Of a stretch of DNA of 64,000 nt, positions 46,963 through 55,083 are shown in pieces. The stretch covers positions 434,001 to 498,000 of the forward strand of contig NZ_JACCKX010000001.1 in NCBI RefSeq assembly GCF_013423955.1, given 5' to 3'. The position numbers and the translations under genes were made by a program. Numbering within the stretch: the first letter of the stretch is position 1; every line of letters begins with the position of its first letter. Source of the DNA: Ottowia beijingensis (GTDB taxonomy: Bacteria; Pseudomonadota; Gammaproteobacteria; Burkholderiales; Burkholderiaceae_C). The notes beneath the pieces are model-generated. The model worked only from the letters and a program-made list of their open reading frames with translations, did not search any database and had not been told where the DNA came from.

Positions 46963-47655
46963 ATGGCAGACGGCGGATGGCGTGGGTGGTGGCTGGCGCT
47001 GGCCGCGGCGCTGGCGCTGCACCTGGCGGCACTGTGGCTGGTGCAGCCAGCGCGCTACGGCGTGAGCGCCGCCGCACAGCCTATGACCTGGCGCGTGCAG
47101 GTGCACACGCGCACTCAGCCTGTCACGCCACCTCCAGCAATACCGGCAGCCCCGCCCGCGACGCCGCAGCCCGCCAAGCGCCCGGTGACGCCCAGACCGA
47201 CCCGTGCAACCGCACGTGCGCCCGCGCCTGCGCCGGCCGTCGAAGAGATTATCCCCACCCCCGCCTCCGGTGGAACCGCCGCCCGTGGCGCACGCTGACC
47301 CGGCGCCGCGCGCCGACAGCGCGCGGCTGTGGCTGGACGCCAACCTGGCCGATCGGGCGCCGACGCCGATCGACAACGAATGGCGCCTGGCCGAGATGCC
47401 CTGGCCCGACGCGTATCCCACGATCGAGGTGCAGTTGTGGATCGATTCGGACGGCCGCATAGAGCGCTTCGAGCTGCAGGGCGAGGCGGCCAGCGACCCG
47501 GTGGTGCAGCAGCTGTTTGCGTCGTTCAGCGAGACGCCCATGCGCCCCGCCTACTTCCGCAGCGTGCCGGTGCCCAGCACCATGCGCATCCAGCTCTGGC
47601 AAGGCGACGGGCCGGAGCCCGACTTCGTAGCGCCGCTGGCGCCGCCTCGCGCTGA
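46963..47655 (+). CDS. TonB-like periplasmic-spanning protein
   Basis: About 230 residues. One N-terminal membrane helix (WLALAAALALHLAALWLV) leads to a long Pro/Ala/Thr linker (TPPPAIPAAPPATPQPAKRP). The C-terminal domain, TIEVQLWIDSDGRIERFELQ ... MRPAYFRSVPVPSTMRIQLW, follows the pattern of a TonB C-terminus (a strand ending in a PA...VPSTM segment). No ExbB/ExbD genes are near. A frameshift near 47,255 (two bases lost or one gained) lies in the proline tract. A second near 47,640 is suspected because the frame otherwise runs into trxC, so the end is uncertain. It begins 17 bases after nrdR. Confidence 0.6.
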
Positions 47656-47688
47656 GCGGGCGCCGAGAGCGCATCGAGAAGGCCGGCC

Positions 47689-48135
47689 TCAGCGCGGCAG
47701 GTTGGCCATGGCCCACTGCACGACGTGGGCCGGATTCGTCATGGCGCCGGGCTGGCGCGCCACCTCGCGCCCGCCGACGAACAGTGCCAGCGTGGGAATA
47801 CTGCGGATGTTGTAGCGCGTGCCCAGCGCCTGGGCGGCCTCAGTGTTGACCTTGGCGACGCGCACACGCGGCTCCAGGTCGGCGGCGGCCTTCTCGTAGG
47901 CGGGCGCCATCATGCGGCAGGGCCCGCACCAGGGCGCCCAGAAGTCGACCAGCACCGGGATCTGGCTGCGCAGAACGTGCTTGTCGAACGCCGCCTCGTC
48001 GTCCAGCGCCACCGGGTGGCCAGTGAACAGCGGCTGCTTGCACTGGCCACAGTCGGGCGCGCTGCCCAGCTGGTCGGCCTTGACGCGGTTGGTGGTGTGG
48101 CAGTGCGGGCAGACGACGTGCAGGGGCTCGCTCAT
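47689..48135 (-). CDS. trxC: Thioredoxin 2
   Basis: 148-residue oxidoreductase with an N-terminal zinc ribbon (CPHC and CGQC) and a thioredoxin fold with active site FWAPWCGPCRMM. IPTLALFVGGREVARQPGAM carries the cis-proline. The zinc ribbon distinguishes TrxC from TrxA. Intact. The start is ATG at 48,135 with GGAG upstream; a GTG one codon earlier is possible. It lies 15 bases after the hypothetical gene, probably in one transcript. Confidence 0.95.
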   Translation of the reverse strand: MSEPLHVVCPHCHTTNRVKADQLGSAPDCGQCKQPLFTGHPVALDDEAAFDKHVLRSQIPVLVDFWAPWCGPCRMMAPAYEKAAADLEPRVRVAKVNTEAAQALGTRYNIRSIPTLALFVGGREVARQPGAMTNPAHVVQWAMANLPR

Positions 48136-48150
48136 CACAAGGCTCCGGAT

Positions 48151-48495
48151 TCAGGCGGCGGGTGCGGCGTCGGGCGCTGCGGTGTCGGGCGCGGGCTTGG
48201 CGCGTGCGGCGGCAATGGCGTCGCAGGCGGCCATTTCGGCGCGCATGGCGGCATCCAGCGGCGAGCGGCACAGGCCGGCATCACCGTAGTGCAGGTTCTC
48301 GTAAAGCGCGGTGGCGGCCGGGCTTTGCTCCAGCAGGGGCTGCCAGTCGATGTCGGTATTGGCCAGCATGGCCGACAGGCGCGCGGCCACGGTGCGGTAC
48401 TGGTGGGCGTCGACGGCCTGGCGGCTGGCATCCAGCCGCTCCAGCAACTGCGCCAGGATGGCAGCGGTTCGGGTGGGGGCTTGCAATGTCTTCAT
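48151..48495 (-). CDS. Conserved hypothetical protein (114 aa)
   Basis: Mostly helical soluble protein: TAAILAQLLERLDASRQAVD, QYRTVAARLSAMLANTD, LLEQSPAATALYENLHYGDA, with a low-complexity Ala/Pro tail. It has no motif I can name. It is just upstream of trxC in the same direction. Proteins of this type seem restricted to Comamonadaceae, which is a recollection and not a search. Confidence 0.65.
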   Translation of the reverse strand: MKTLQAPTRTAAILAQLLERLDASRQAVDAHQYRTVAARLSAMLANTDIDWQPLLEQSPAATALYENLHYGDAGLCRSPLDAAMRAEMAACDAIAAARAKPAPDTAAPDAAPAA

Positions 48496-48567
48496 GCCTT
48501 ACCAATTGGGGTCCTGCTGAGTAAATGCAAGACCAGCGGCCAGCATCCGGACGTGCTTCGATTACTA

Positions 48568-48632
48568 CATAATCGATAGCTTATTGCGCTTGATAGGCGG
48601 GCGCTAGCGGCAAAAATGGCTTGAAATTTCAG
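48568..48632. repeat. GATAGC-type palindromic element
   Basis: CATAATCGATAGCTTATTGC-GCTTGATAGGCGGGCGCTAGCG, then AAAAATGGCTTGAAATTTCA. It ends at the stop codon of the DUF3820 gene and may act in 3'-end formation. Confidence 0.75.
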
Positions 48633-48865
48633 CGCGACCTCAGCGGATCGAGCAGACGCCGCAGACCGGCCTGGTCGATCTCGTGCATCAGCGCCAGCAG
48701 GCGCCCCACCTCGCCCTTGGGGAAACCCTTCTGAGCAAACCAGTTCAGATAAGCGCCCGGCAGATCGGCGATCAACTGGCCCTTGTACTTGCCGAAGGGC
48801 ATGGCCAGCGTGACCAGCCGCTGTAGCTGCTCGGCGTCGTGCGGCGTCGGCGCGCCCACGTCCAC
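48629..48865 (-). CDS. DUF3820 family small protein
   Basis: 78 residues. Core MPFGKYKGQLIADLPGAYLN with WFAQKGFPKGEVGRLL is the DUF3820 signature, described in databases as a putative quorum-sensing-regulated virulence factor; the fold is related to small nucleic-acid-binding modules. Intact. Begins 4 bases after the aminotransferase gene, hence likely the same transcript. Confidence 0.88.
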   Translation of the reverse strand: MDVGAPTPHDAEQLQRLVTLAMPFGKYKGQLIADLPGAYLNWFAQKGFPKGEVGRLLALMHEIDQAGLRRLLDPLRSR

Positions 48866-48869
48866 CGCT

Positions 48870-50068
48870 TCAGCCCAGCGCCTTGCCCAGCCGCGCGATG
48901 CCTTCGCGGATCCTCGCCTCGTCCGCCGTGGCGAACGACAGGCGCAACGTGCTCACGTCCGGGTTGGCGCAATAGAACGGTGCGCCGGGCACGAAGGCCA
49001 CGCCCTGCTCGATGGCCTTCTTGGCAAACGCGTTGCCGTCACTGACCTTGCCGCCCGCGCCGGTGAGCCGCGCCCACACGAACAGGCCGCCCTGCGGTTG
49101 CACGAACTCGATGGCGTCGCCCAGGTCGCTGCGCAGCGCATCGCCCATGGTCTGGGCGCGCGCGCCATACACCTGCCGCACGCGCGCCAGCGTGGCCGGC
49201 ATGCGCCCGGCGGCCAGGTACTGCGCGGCCGTGGCCTGCGCGAAGGTGCTGGTGTGCGCGTCGCTGAACTGCTTGCACATCACCGCCGTGGCCAGCAGTT
49301 CGGGCGGCGCCACCATCCAGCCCACGCGCAGGCCGGGCGACAGCACCTTGCTCAAGCTGCCGCAGTGCACCAGCCAGTCGCGGCTGCCGGGCACTTCGCT
49401 CGACAGCGCCAGCAGGCTGGGCGGCGGCGGCTGGTCGAAATACAGGTCGCCATACGGATCGTCCTCGACGATCAGCGTCTGGTACTTCACCGCCAGCTCC
49501 AGCACGCGCTTGCGGCGCTCCAGGCTCAGCATCGCGCCGCTGGGGTTGCCGAAGGTGGGGATCAGATAGACGAACTTCGGCTTGTGCTGCGCGATCAGGC
49601 GCTCCAGCTCATCCACTTGCACGCCGTTGCCGTCGATCGGCGCGCTGACCAGATCAGCACCGTACAGGCGGAAGCACTGGATGGTGGCCAGGAAGGTCGG
49701 CCCTTCCACGATGGCCTTGCTGCCCGGATCGACCAGGCACTTGCCCAGCAGATCGAGTGCCTGCTGGCTGCCGGTGGTCACGATGAGTTGATCGGCCGCC
49801 ACGTCCTTCGCACCCTTGGCCTGCGTGAACGCCGCCAGTTGTTCGCGCAGCGGCTGGTAGCCCTCGGTCGCACCGTACTGCAGCGCGGCGCCGGGCTCGT
49901 TGGCCAGCGCCTGGTTGGCGGCCTCGCGGATGCCGTCCACGTCGAACATCGCGCTGTCCGGAAAGCCCCCGCAAAACTGATGATGCCGGGCTTGCCCAGC
50001 AGCTTGAACAGCTCGCGGATGGCGGAGGTTTCGACGTTTTGCAGGCGTTGGGCGAGATGGAGAGGCAT
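48870..50068 (-). CDS. PLP-dependent aminotransferase (2-aminoadipate/branched-chain type)
   Basis: Fold-type I class I/II aminotransferase, about 399 residues. The start MPLHLAQRLQNVETSAIREL is the usual N-terminus of MocR-like domains that stand alone. PLP motifs: TTGSQQALDLLGKCLVDPG, PTFGNPSGAM, EDDPYGDLYF and the lysine in CGSLSKVLSPGLRVGW. It is close to LysN-type (2-aminoadipate) or broad aromatic/branched-chain transaminases; the substrate cannot be fixed by sequence. One frameshift near 49,968 (one G of a six-G run) separates the first 35 residues. Confidence 0.87.
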
Positions 50069-50231
50069 GGGTGAAGAAGCGATAGCGGTTCGATCTGCAA
50101 CATTGTGGCGCACATCGCCTGCTCCCCAAGGGGCCGTGCGACCGAACTTGGCCAAGAGGACCGGCCACATATTGACACAAATTTTCGACATCCGTAACAT
50201 GCGCACGGTCGATGTCGGCAGGGAGGAATAA

Positions 50232-51044
50232 ATGAAAGACATGCACCTGCGGCGCCGTCTTGCGCCGCGCTGGCTGACGGCCACTGCGAGCCTGCTGGCC
50301 TTATGGAGTCCGGCGGCTTTCGCCGACTTGGTCGTCCCGGCGGGCGCCAACGTCACACTTGGCGGCTCCATGGATATGGGCTGCACCGACGTCGTGGCCG
50401 ACGGCACGCTCGACCTCGCGGGCGGCACGCTGAGCAACGTGCGCAACGTCCTCATAGGCGACGGCGGCCAGGTCAACCTGGGCAACGGCACGATTTCACT
50501 GGCCGGCAACTGGACCAACGGCGGCGGCACGCTGGGATTGCCCGGCACCGTAGCCATCGTCGACGAAGTGGCCTGCACGACCAGTTCGATCATCAGCGGC
50601 AACACCACCTTCGGCACGCTCAGCATCACCAGCAGCAGCGGCAAGCTGGTGCAGTTCGCGGTCGGCAGTACGCAGACGGTGCAGCAGTCGTTGGTGCTCA
50701 CCGGCACCGGCACGCCCTTGCGCATCGAATCGACGACACCGGCCACGCCATCGGCCGACCTCCATCTGGCCGCTGGCGCCACGCAGAGCGTCTCGAACGT
50801 GGCCGTGCAGGGCATGAGCGCGAGCGGCCAGATGGTCGCGCCCGGGCAGACCAATCAGGCGCCGCCGGGCGCCGCCGTCAGCAACTGGTTCGCGGCACCT
50901 GTACCGCCCACGCCGGCCAACATCGCCCCGGTGCCGACCAACTCGCCTATCACCCTGCTGGGCATGGCCCTGGCAGTCGCCGCACTCGCCGCGCGCCAGC
51001 GTTTCGGCCGCAAGAACAAGCCATCAGGAAGGAGCCCCCAATGA
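50232..51044 (+). CDS. Secreted repeat protein with CTERM-like anchor
   Basis: 270 residues, intact. A signal peptide (LTATASLLALWSPAAFA) leads to a Gly/Thr/Ser-rich beta-helix-like body (VVPAGANVTLGGSMDMG, GTLDLAGGTLSNVRNVLIGD). At the end is a three-part sorting signal: motif VPTNSP, hydrophobic helix ITLLGMALAVAALAA and Arg/Lys tail RQRFGRKN. This resembles the IPTL/PEP-CTERM signals processed by exosortases (XrtH type in Comamonadaceae). No exosortase gene is in the window. Stop and next start overlap (ATGA), so it is coupled to the collagen-like gene. Probably a cell-surface or matrix protein. Confidence 0.72.
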   Translation: MKDMHLRRRLAPRWLTATASLLALWSPAAFADLVVPAGANVTLGGSMDMGCTDVVADGTLDLAGGTLSNVRNVLIGDGGQVNLGNGTISLAGNWTNGGGTLGLPGTVAIVDEVACTTSSIISGNTTFGTLSITSSSGKLVQFAVGSTQTVQQSLVLTGTGTPLRIESTTPATPSADLHLAAGATQSVSNVAVQGMSASGQMVAPGQTNQAPPGAAVSNWFAAPVPPTPANIAPVPTNSPITLLGMALAVAALAARQRFGRKNKPSGRSPQ

Positions 51045-52072
51045 ACCCGCGTTTCAACCTCTCGCGCGTGGCCGCAGCCACCGCCACCATCACCCTCGTC
51101 GCAGCACCTGCGTGGGCGGCCGACCTCACCATGACAGCGCCGCCGGGCGGCAGCGTGGTCATCAACAGCCCCGTAGGTGGTGCCGGCGGCACGCTGCTCG
51201 GCGTGCGGCCGGATGGCGGCGTCGCCGTGCCCAAGCTGCCTGCCACCACCGGCTCGCAGGTCGGCGTGGTGTGCTACGACGCGACTGGCCTGCTGGTCAC
51301 TTGCCCGGCGACCTATGGCGCACAAGGTCCGGCGGGACCAAAAGGTGACACGGGAGCGGAGGGTCCGGCGGGTCCCGCTGGGCCGAAGGGTGACATCGGC
51401 GCTGCTGGCCCCGCTGGGCCCACGGGCCCCAAGGGTGATGCGGGTGCTGCTGGCCCCGCCGGACCCGCGGGCCCCAAGGGCGATGCGGGTGCTGCTGGCC
51501 CCGCCGGACCCGCGGGCCCCAAGGGTGATGTGGGCGCTGCTGGCCCCGCGGGCCCCAAGGGTGACGCGGGTGCCACTGGCCCGGCCGGACCCGCGGGCCC
51601 CATCGGCCTCACCGGCCTCACCGGCGCCACCGGCCCGCAAGGGCCTCAGGGGTTGCAAGGCCCACAGGGATTACAAGGCGTCCCGGGCGCTGCGGGGCCC
51701 ACCATGTTCTCGTCGCGATTGAACGTGACGAATAACGGCGCCGCCTTCGGACCAATTATCGGGGTTTCGGCACAAGCCAGTTCAGCCGCTAATGTGGGAC
51801 TTGCATGGCGCCAAGCTTGCCAGGCCGGTGGGCTGGTCGTGGTGGGCTCTGGATTTGGTAACGGCAGCCCCAAAACTGTGCGCATCCTCAGTGGAGCCAG
51901 CCTCACAAACATGACGTCGAAGATGTCTTGCGCTGTGAGCAGCGCAACACCTGTTTGTTCTTCAGGAGAATCCGCCTCCATCGCTGTGGGTGACTTCTTG
52001 GCGGTGCAGGTTGGTGACAGCGGCAACAATACGGGCAGCTATAACGTCAACTTCAGTTGCACGCCGAACTGA
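51041..52072 (+). CDS. Collagen-like secreted protein
   Basis: 343 residues, intact. Signal peptide AAATATITLVAAPAWA, then an 80-residue N-terminal region. A continuous Gly-X-Y tract follows (about residues 95-225), rich in GPAGPKGD units, including five near-identical 18-residue blocks that are also repeated in the DNA. A C-terminal domain of about 115 residues (VGLAWRQACQAGGLVVVGSG) has four Cys residues and its DNA is visibly lower in GC. The tract should form a triple helix; the C-terminal domain may trimerise or bind. Strong ribosome site AGGAAGGAG. Bacterial collagens act in adhesion and matrix. Likely partner of the CTERM protein. Confidence 0.9.
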   Translation: MNPRFNLSRVAAATATITLVAAPAWAADLTMTAPPGGSVVINSPVGGAGGTLLGVRPDGGVAVPKLPATTGSQVGVVCYDATGLLVTCPATYGAQGPAGPKGDTGAEGPAGPAGPKGDIGAAGPAGPTGPKGDAGAAGPAGPAGPKGDAGAAGPAGPAGPKGDVGAAGPAGPKGDAGATGPAGPAGPIGLTGLTGATGPQGPQGLQGPQGLQGVPGAAGPTMFSSRLNVTNNGAAFGPIIGVSAQASSAANVGLAWRQACQAGGLVVVGSGFGNGSPKTVRILSGASLTNMTSKMSCAVSSATPVCSSGESASIAVGDFLAVQVGDSGNNTGSYNVNFSCTPN

Positions 52073-52240
52073 GCTCGTTCATCGGGCGCGATCACATAGG
52101 ACGCTAGCAGCCGCAAAGAATTCGCTCGAAAGGTCTGACTTGAGGCTGCGCGTGCAGCCCATTGAGCGCTTTGACGTCGGCCGGGAGCCGATTCGGGCCG
52201 ATCCGCTCGGTGTCGCGCGGCTACGGTCAGAATCGGGCAC

Positions 52241-52878
52241 ATGACTCCCGCCCAGATCGAAACCTTCTTCGCCACCCTGCAGGCCGCCAACCCGCTGCCT
52301 GCCAGCGAATGGAATACACCAGCGTGTTCGAGTTGCTCACCGCCGTGCTGCTGTCGGCGCAGGCCACGGACGTGGGGGTGAACAAGGCCACGCGCCGGCT
52401 GTTTCCGGTGGCGAACACGCCGCAGGCGATCCTCGACCTCGGTATCGAACGGCTCGAGGGTTACATCAAGACCATCGGCCTGTACCGCAGCAAGGCGAAG
52501 CACCTGATGCAGACCTGCCGCATCCTGGTGGAGCGCCACGGCGGCGAGGTGCCGCGCACGCGGGCCGAGCTGGAGGCCCTGCCCGGCGTGGGCCGCAAGA
52601 CGGCCAACGTGGTGCTGAACGTGGCCTATGGGGAGCCGACGATGGCGGTGGACACGCACATCTTCCGCGTCAGCAACCGCACCGGCCTGGCGCCGGGCAA
52701 GACGCCGCTGGCGGTGGAGATGAAGCTGCTGCAACGCGTGCCGGCGAAGTACATGAACCACGCGCACCACTGGCTGATCCTGCACGGGCGCTACGTGTGC
52801 CTGGCGCGCACGCCGCGCTGCTGGGAATGCGCGGTGGCGCATTGCTGCGATTACCAGCCCAAGACGAAGGCGCCTTGA
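52241..52878 (+). CDS. nth: Endonuclease III
   Basis: DNA glycosylase/AP lyase for oxidised pyrimidines, about 212 residues. Start MTPAQIETFFATLQAANPLP. Helix-hairpin-helix LPGVGRKTANVVLN includes the catalytic Lys, and the catalytic Asp is in AVDTHIFRV. The [4Fe-4S] cluster ligands follow C-x6-C-x2-C-x5-C in YVCLARTPRCWECAVAHCC. One frameshift near 52,308 (one C lost, GAACTGG to GAATGG) separates the first 23 residues. Confidence 0.94.
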
Positions 52879-52908
52879 AAGCCGCCATGCCGGCCTGGAA
52901 GTCGGCAT

Positions 52909-52972
52909 GAATACTACTTTATTCATAGCTGCCAGCGGCCGCCCATCAAGCGCTGAAGGCCGATTTGGCTCT
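52909..52972. repeat. GATAGC-type palindromic element
   Basis: CTTTATTCATAGCTGCCAGC-GGCCGCCCATCAAGCGCTGAAGG-CCGATTTGGC, between the convergent nth and TctC-type genes, touching the latter's stop codon. Confidence 0.65.
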
Positions 52973-53958
52973 CAATCGGCGTAGATCCCCGCCTTCTTGA
53001 TCACCGGCCCCCACTTGGCGATCTCGGCCTGCAGGTGGCTGCGCAAACCTTCGGGCGTCATTTTGTCGGCGCTGGGGATGTCGGAGCTGAGCTCGGCCAG
53101 GCGCCTGGTCACCATCGGGTCGGCCATGGCGGTCTTCAGCGCGGCGTTCAGCTTGTCGATCACCTCCCTGGGCGTGCCCTTGGGTGCGTACATGCCGTGC
53201 CACACCTTCACCTCGAAGCCCTTCAGGCCCTGCTCGTCCAGCGTCGGCACGTCGGGCAGCGATGCCAGGCGGTTGTGCGTGGTCACGCCGTAGACCTTGA
53301 TGCGGCCGTCCTTGATGAAGGGCACGGTCTGCGTGGTCTGGTCGCACAGCAGGTCCACCTGGCCGCCCAGCAGATCGTTCATGGCCGGGCCGGTGCCCTT
53401 GTACGGCACCGTGGTCAGTTCCACGCCGATCTGGCTCATGAAGAGCAGGCCGCACAGGTGCGACACCGCGCCCAGGCCGGCGTTGGCCAGCGTCACCTTG
53501 TTGCCGTTGGCCTTCAGGTAGGCCTGCAGCTCCTTGAAGTTGCTGGCCGGGAAGTCCTTGCGCGCCAGCAGCGTCATCGGCACGTCGACCACCTGGCCGA
53601 TGTACTCGAAGTCCTTCAGCGGATCGAAGGCCAGCTTGCGGTACAGCGCCGGCGCAGTGGACATGCCCATGTGGTGCAGGAAGATCGTGTGGCCGTCGTG
53701 CGGCGCACGCGCCGTCTTGGCGGCGGCGATGGTGCCGCCGGCGCCCACGGCGTTGTCGACGATCACCGTCTGCCCCAGCGCCTTGCCCATGGGCACGGCG
53801 ATCAGGCGCGCCACCACGTCGGTCGGCCCGCCAGCGGCGAAGGGCACGATGATGCTGACGGGCTTGCTCGGAAAGCCCTGCGCCGTGGCGGCGCTGGCCG
53901 CAGCCAGTGCGGTGGCGGCCAGCGCCAGCTGGATCGTGCGTTTGATTCGAAAGGCCAT
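52972..53958 (-). CDS. TctC/Bug-type tricarboxylate-binding protein
   Basis: Periplasmic binding protein of the tripartite tricarboxylate transporter family, 328 residues, intact. Signal peptide ALAATALAAASAATAQ. Hallmarks are FPSKPVSIIVPFAAGGPTDV, GAGGTIAAAKTARAPHDGHT, TLANAGLGAVSHLCG and PYKGTGPAMNDLLGGQVDLL. These proteins bind C4-C6 carboxylates. The membrane parts TctA/TctB are not here, as is common for Bug proteins. As the last gene of the itaconate-type cluster it is the best candidate for substrate capture, replacing the TRAP transporter of the P. aeruginosa locus. Confidence 0.92.
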   Translation of the reverse strand: MAFRIKRTIQLALAATALAAASAATAQGFPSKPVSIIVPFAAGGPTDVVARLIAVPMGKALGQTVIVDNAVGAGGTIAAAKTARAPHDGHTIFLHHMGMSTAPALYRKLAFDPLKDFEYIGQVVDVPMTLLARKDFPASNFKELQAYLKANGNKVTLANAGLGAVSHLCGLLFMSQIGVELTTVPYKGTGPAMNDLLGGQVDLLCDQTTQTVPFIKDGRIKVYGVTTHNRLASLPDVPTLDEQGLKGFEVKVWHGMYAPKGTPREVIDKLNAALKTAMADPMVTRRLAELSSDIPSADKMTPEGLRSHLQAEIAKWGPVIKKAGIYAD

Positions 53959-54061
53959 TTGCTGTCTCCTGATGATGTGAAGCCAAGGCGCCTGTCTGAT
54001 CGGTTTGGCGGGGCGCGCCTGCAACCATGAAACCCCGAAAACCGTGGAAAGCTGGTGCGGC

Positions 54062-54945
54062 CTATCCGAGGCCGCTCGCACCCTGTGGCACGCGGATGCG
54101 CGCGGCACGCGCCAGCACCTGCCGCGCCAGCGCCACCACCGGCGCATCGACCATGCGGCCATCGATGCTGAACACGCCGCCCTGCGCCGCCGCGAAGCCA
54201 TCGACCACGCGGCGCGCCCAGTCGGCCTGCTCCGGCGCGGGCGCAAAGGCCGCGTGCACCGCCGCCAGCTGCGCCGGGTGAATGCACAGCTTGCCGCCGA
54301 AGCCGCCGCGCAGCGCACGCGCCGCGTGCGACTGCACCAACGCCGTGTCCTGCGTGTCGGTCGTCACGCCGTCCACCGGCGGCACCACCCCGCCAGGCGC
54401 GAGGCCAGCACGATCTGCAGGCGCACCGGCACCAGTTCGGCCTCGTCCGGCCCGCAGGCCAGGCCAAGATCGGCCTGGAAGTCGAGGTGACCGAACAGCA
54501 GGCGCGCCACCTGCGGCGCAGCGGCGATGGCACGCACGGCCTCCAGCCCGGCGGCGGATTCGATCAGCGGCAGCAGTGCGCCCTGCCCGCCCAGCGCGGC
54601 GGCCACGGGCTGCAGCGCGGCGGCACTCTCGGCCTTGGGCACCACCACCGCGCCCAGACCCTGCGTCGCGAGCGTGGGCAGAGCGGCCACGTCGTCGGCG
54701 TGCCACGGCGTGCCGGCGGCATTGATGCGCAGCGCCAGGCGCGCGCGATCAGCGGCGGGCAGCGTGGGCAGCAGCTGGGTCAGACCAAGGCGCGCACCGG
54801 CCTTGGCGGCGGGCGCCACGGCGTCTTCCCAATCGACGATCACGGCGTGCGCGCCGCTGGCCAGCGCCTTGGGCACGCGCTCGGGCCGGTCACCGGGCAC
54901 GAAGAGGAAGCTGCAGGCCGAGGCCATGGGCGATGGCCCACTCAT
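54062..54945 (-). CDS. ccl: HpcH/HpaI aldolase, probable citramalyl-CoA lyase
   Basis: CitE-like lyase of about 294 residues; in itaconate breakdown it splits (S)-citramalyl-CoA into acetyl-CoA and pyruvate. Motifs: FLFVPGDRPERVPKALASGA, VIVDWEDAVAP (metal/substrate Asp-Glu), LRINAAGTPWHADD, VVVPKAES, LLPLIESAAGL and LCIHPAQLAAVHAAF. One frameshift near 54,390 (one G lost) joins ASRLAG to VVPPVDG. Start MSGPSP at 54,945 is chosen; an ATG at MASACSF (54,927) is also possible. The substrate assignment rests on the gene neighbours. Confidence 0.82.
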
Positions 54946-54955
54946 CCGGCGACCC

Positions 54956-55064
54956 CTGCCTCTGCGCCCTCCCCGCTGGCGGAGGGTTGGGGTGGGGGCC
55001 GCACCGCCCCTTTGGGCACGGGCACGCCCCCATCCCTGCCTTCCCCAGCGGGGAAGGAGAAAAC
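54956..55064. repeat. CCTTCCCCC-type compound repeat
   Basis: CCCTCCCCGCTGGCGGAGGG-TTGGGGTGGGGG at the left, CCCCCATCCCTGCCTTCCCC-AGCGGGGAAGG at the right, with GGGCACGGGCAC between. It lies between the PrpD-like and lyase genes inside the operon and could attenuate transcription. Confidence 0.75.
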
Positions 55065-55083
55065 CGAACCACATGCACCGGCG

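Noticed and set aside
51330..51690. Regular direct repeats that could suggest a CRISPR array
   Set aside because: They encode Gly-X-Y triplets in an open frame with signal peptide and ribosome site, and have no unique spacers.
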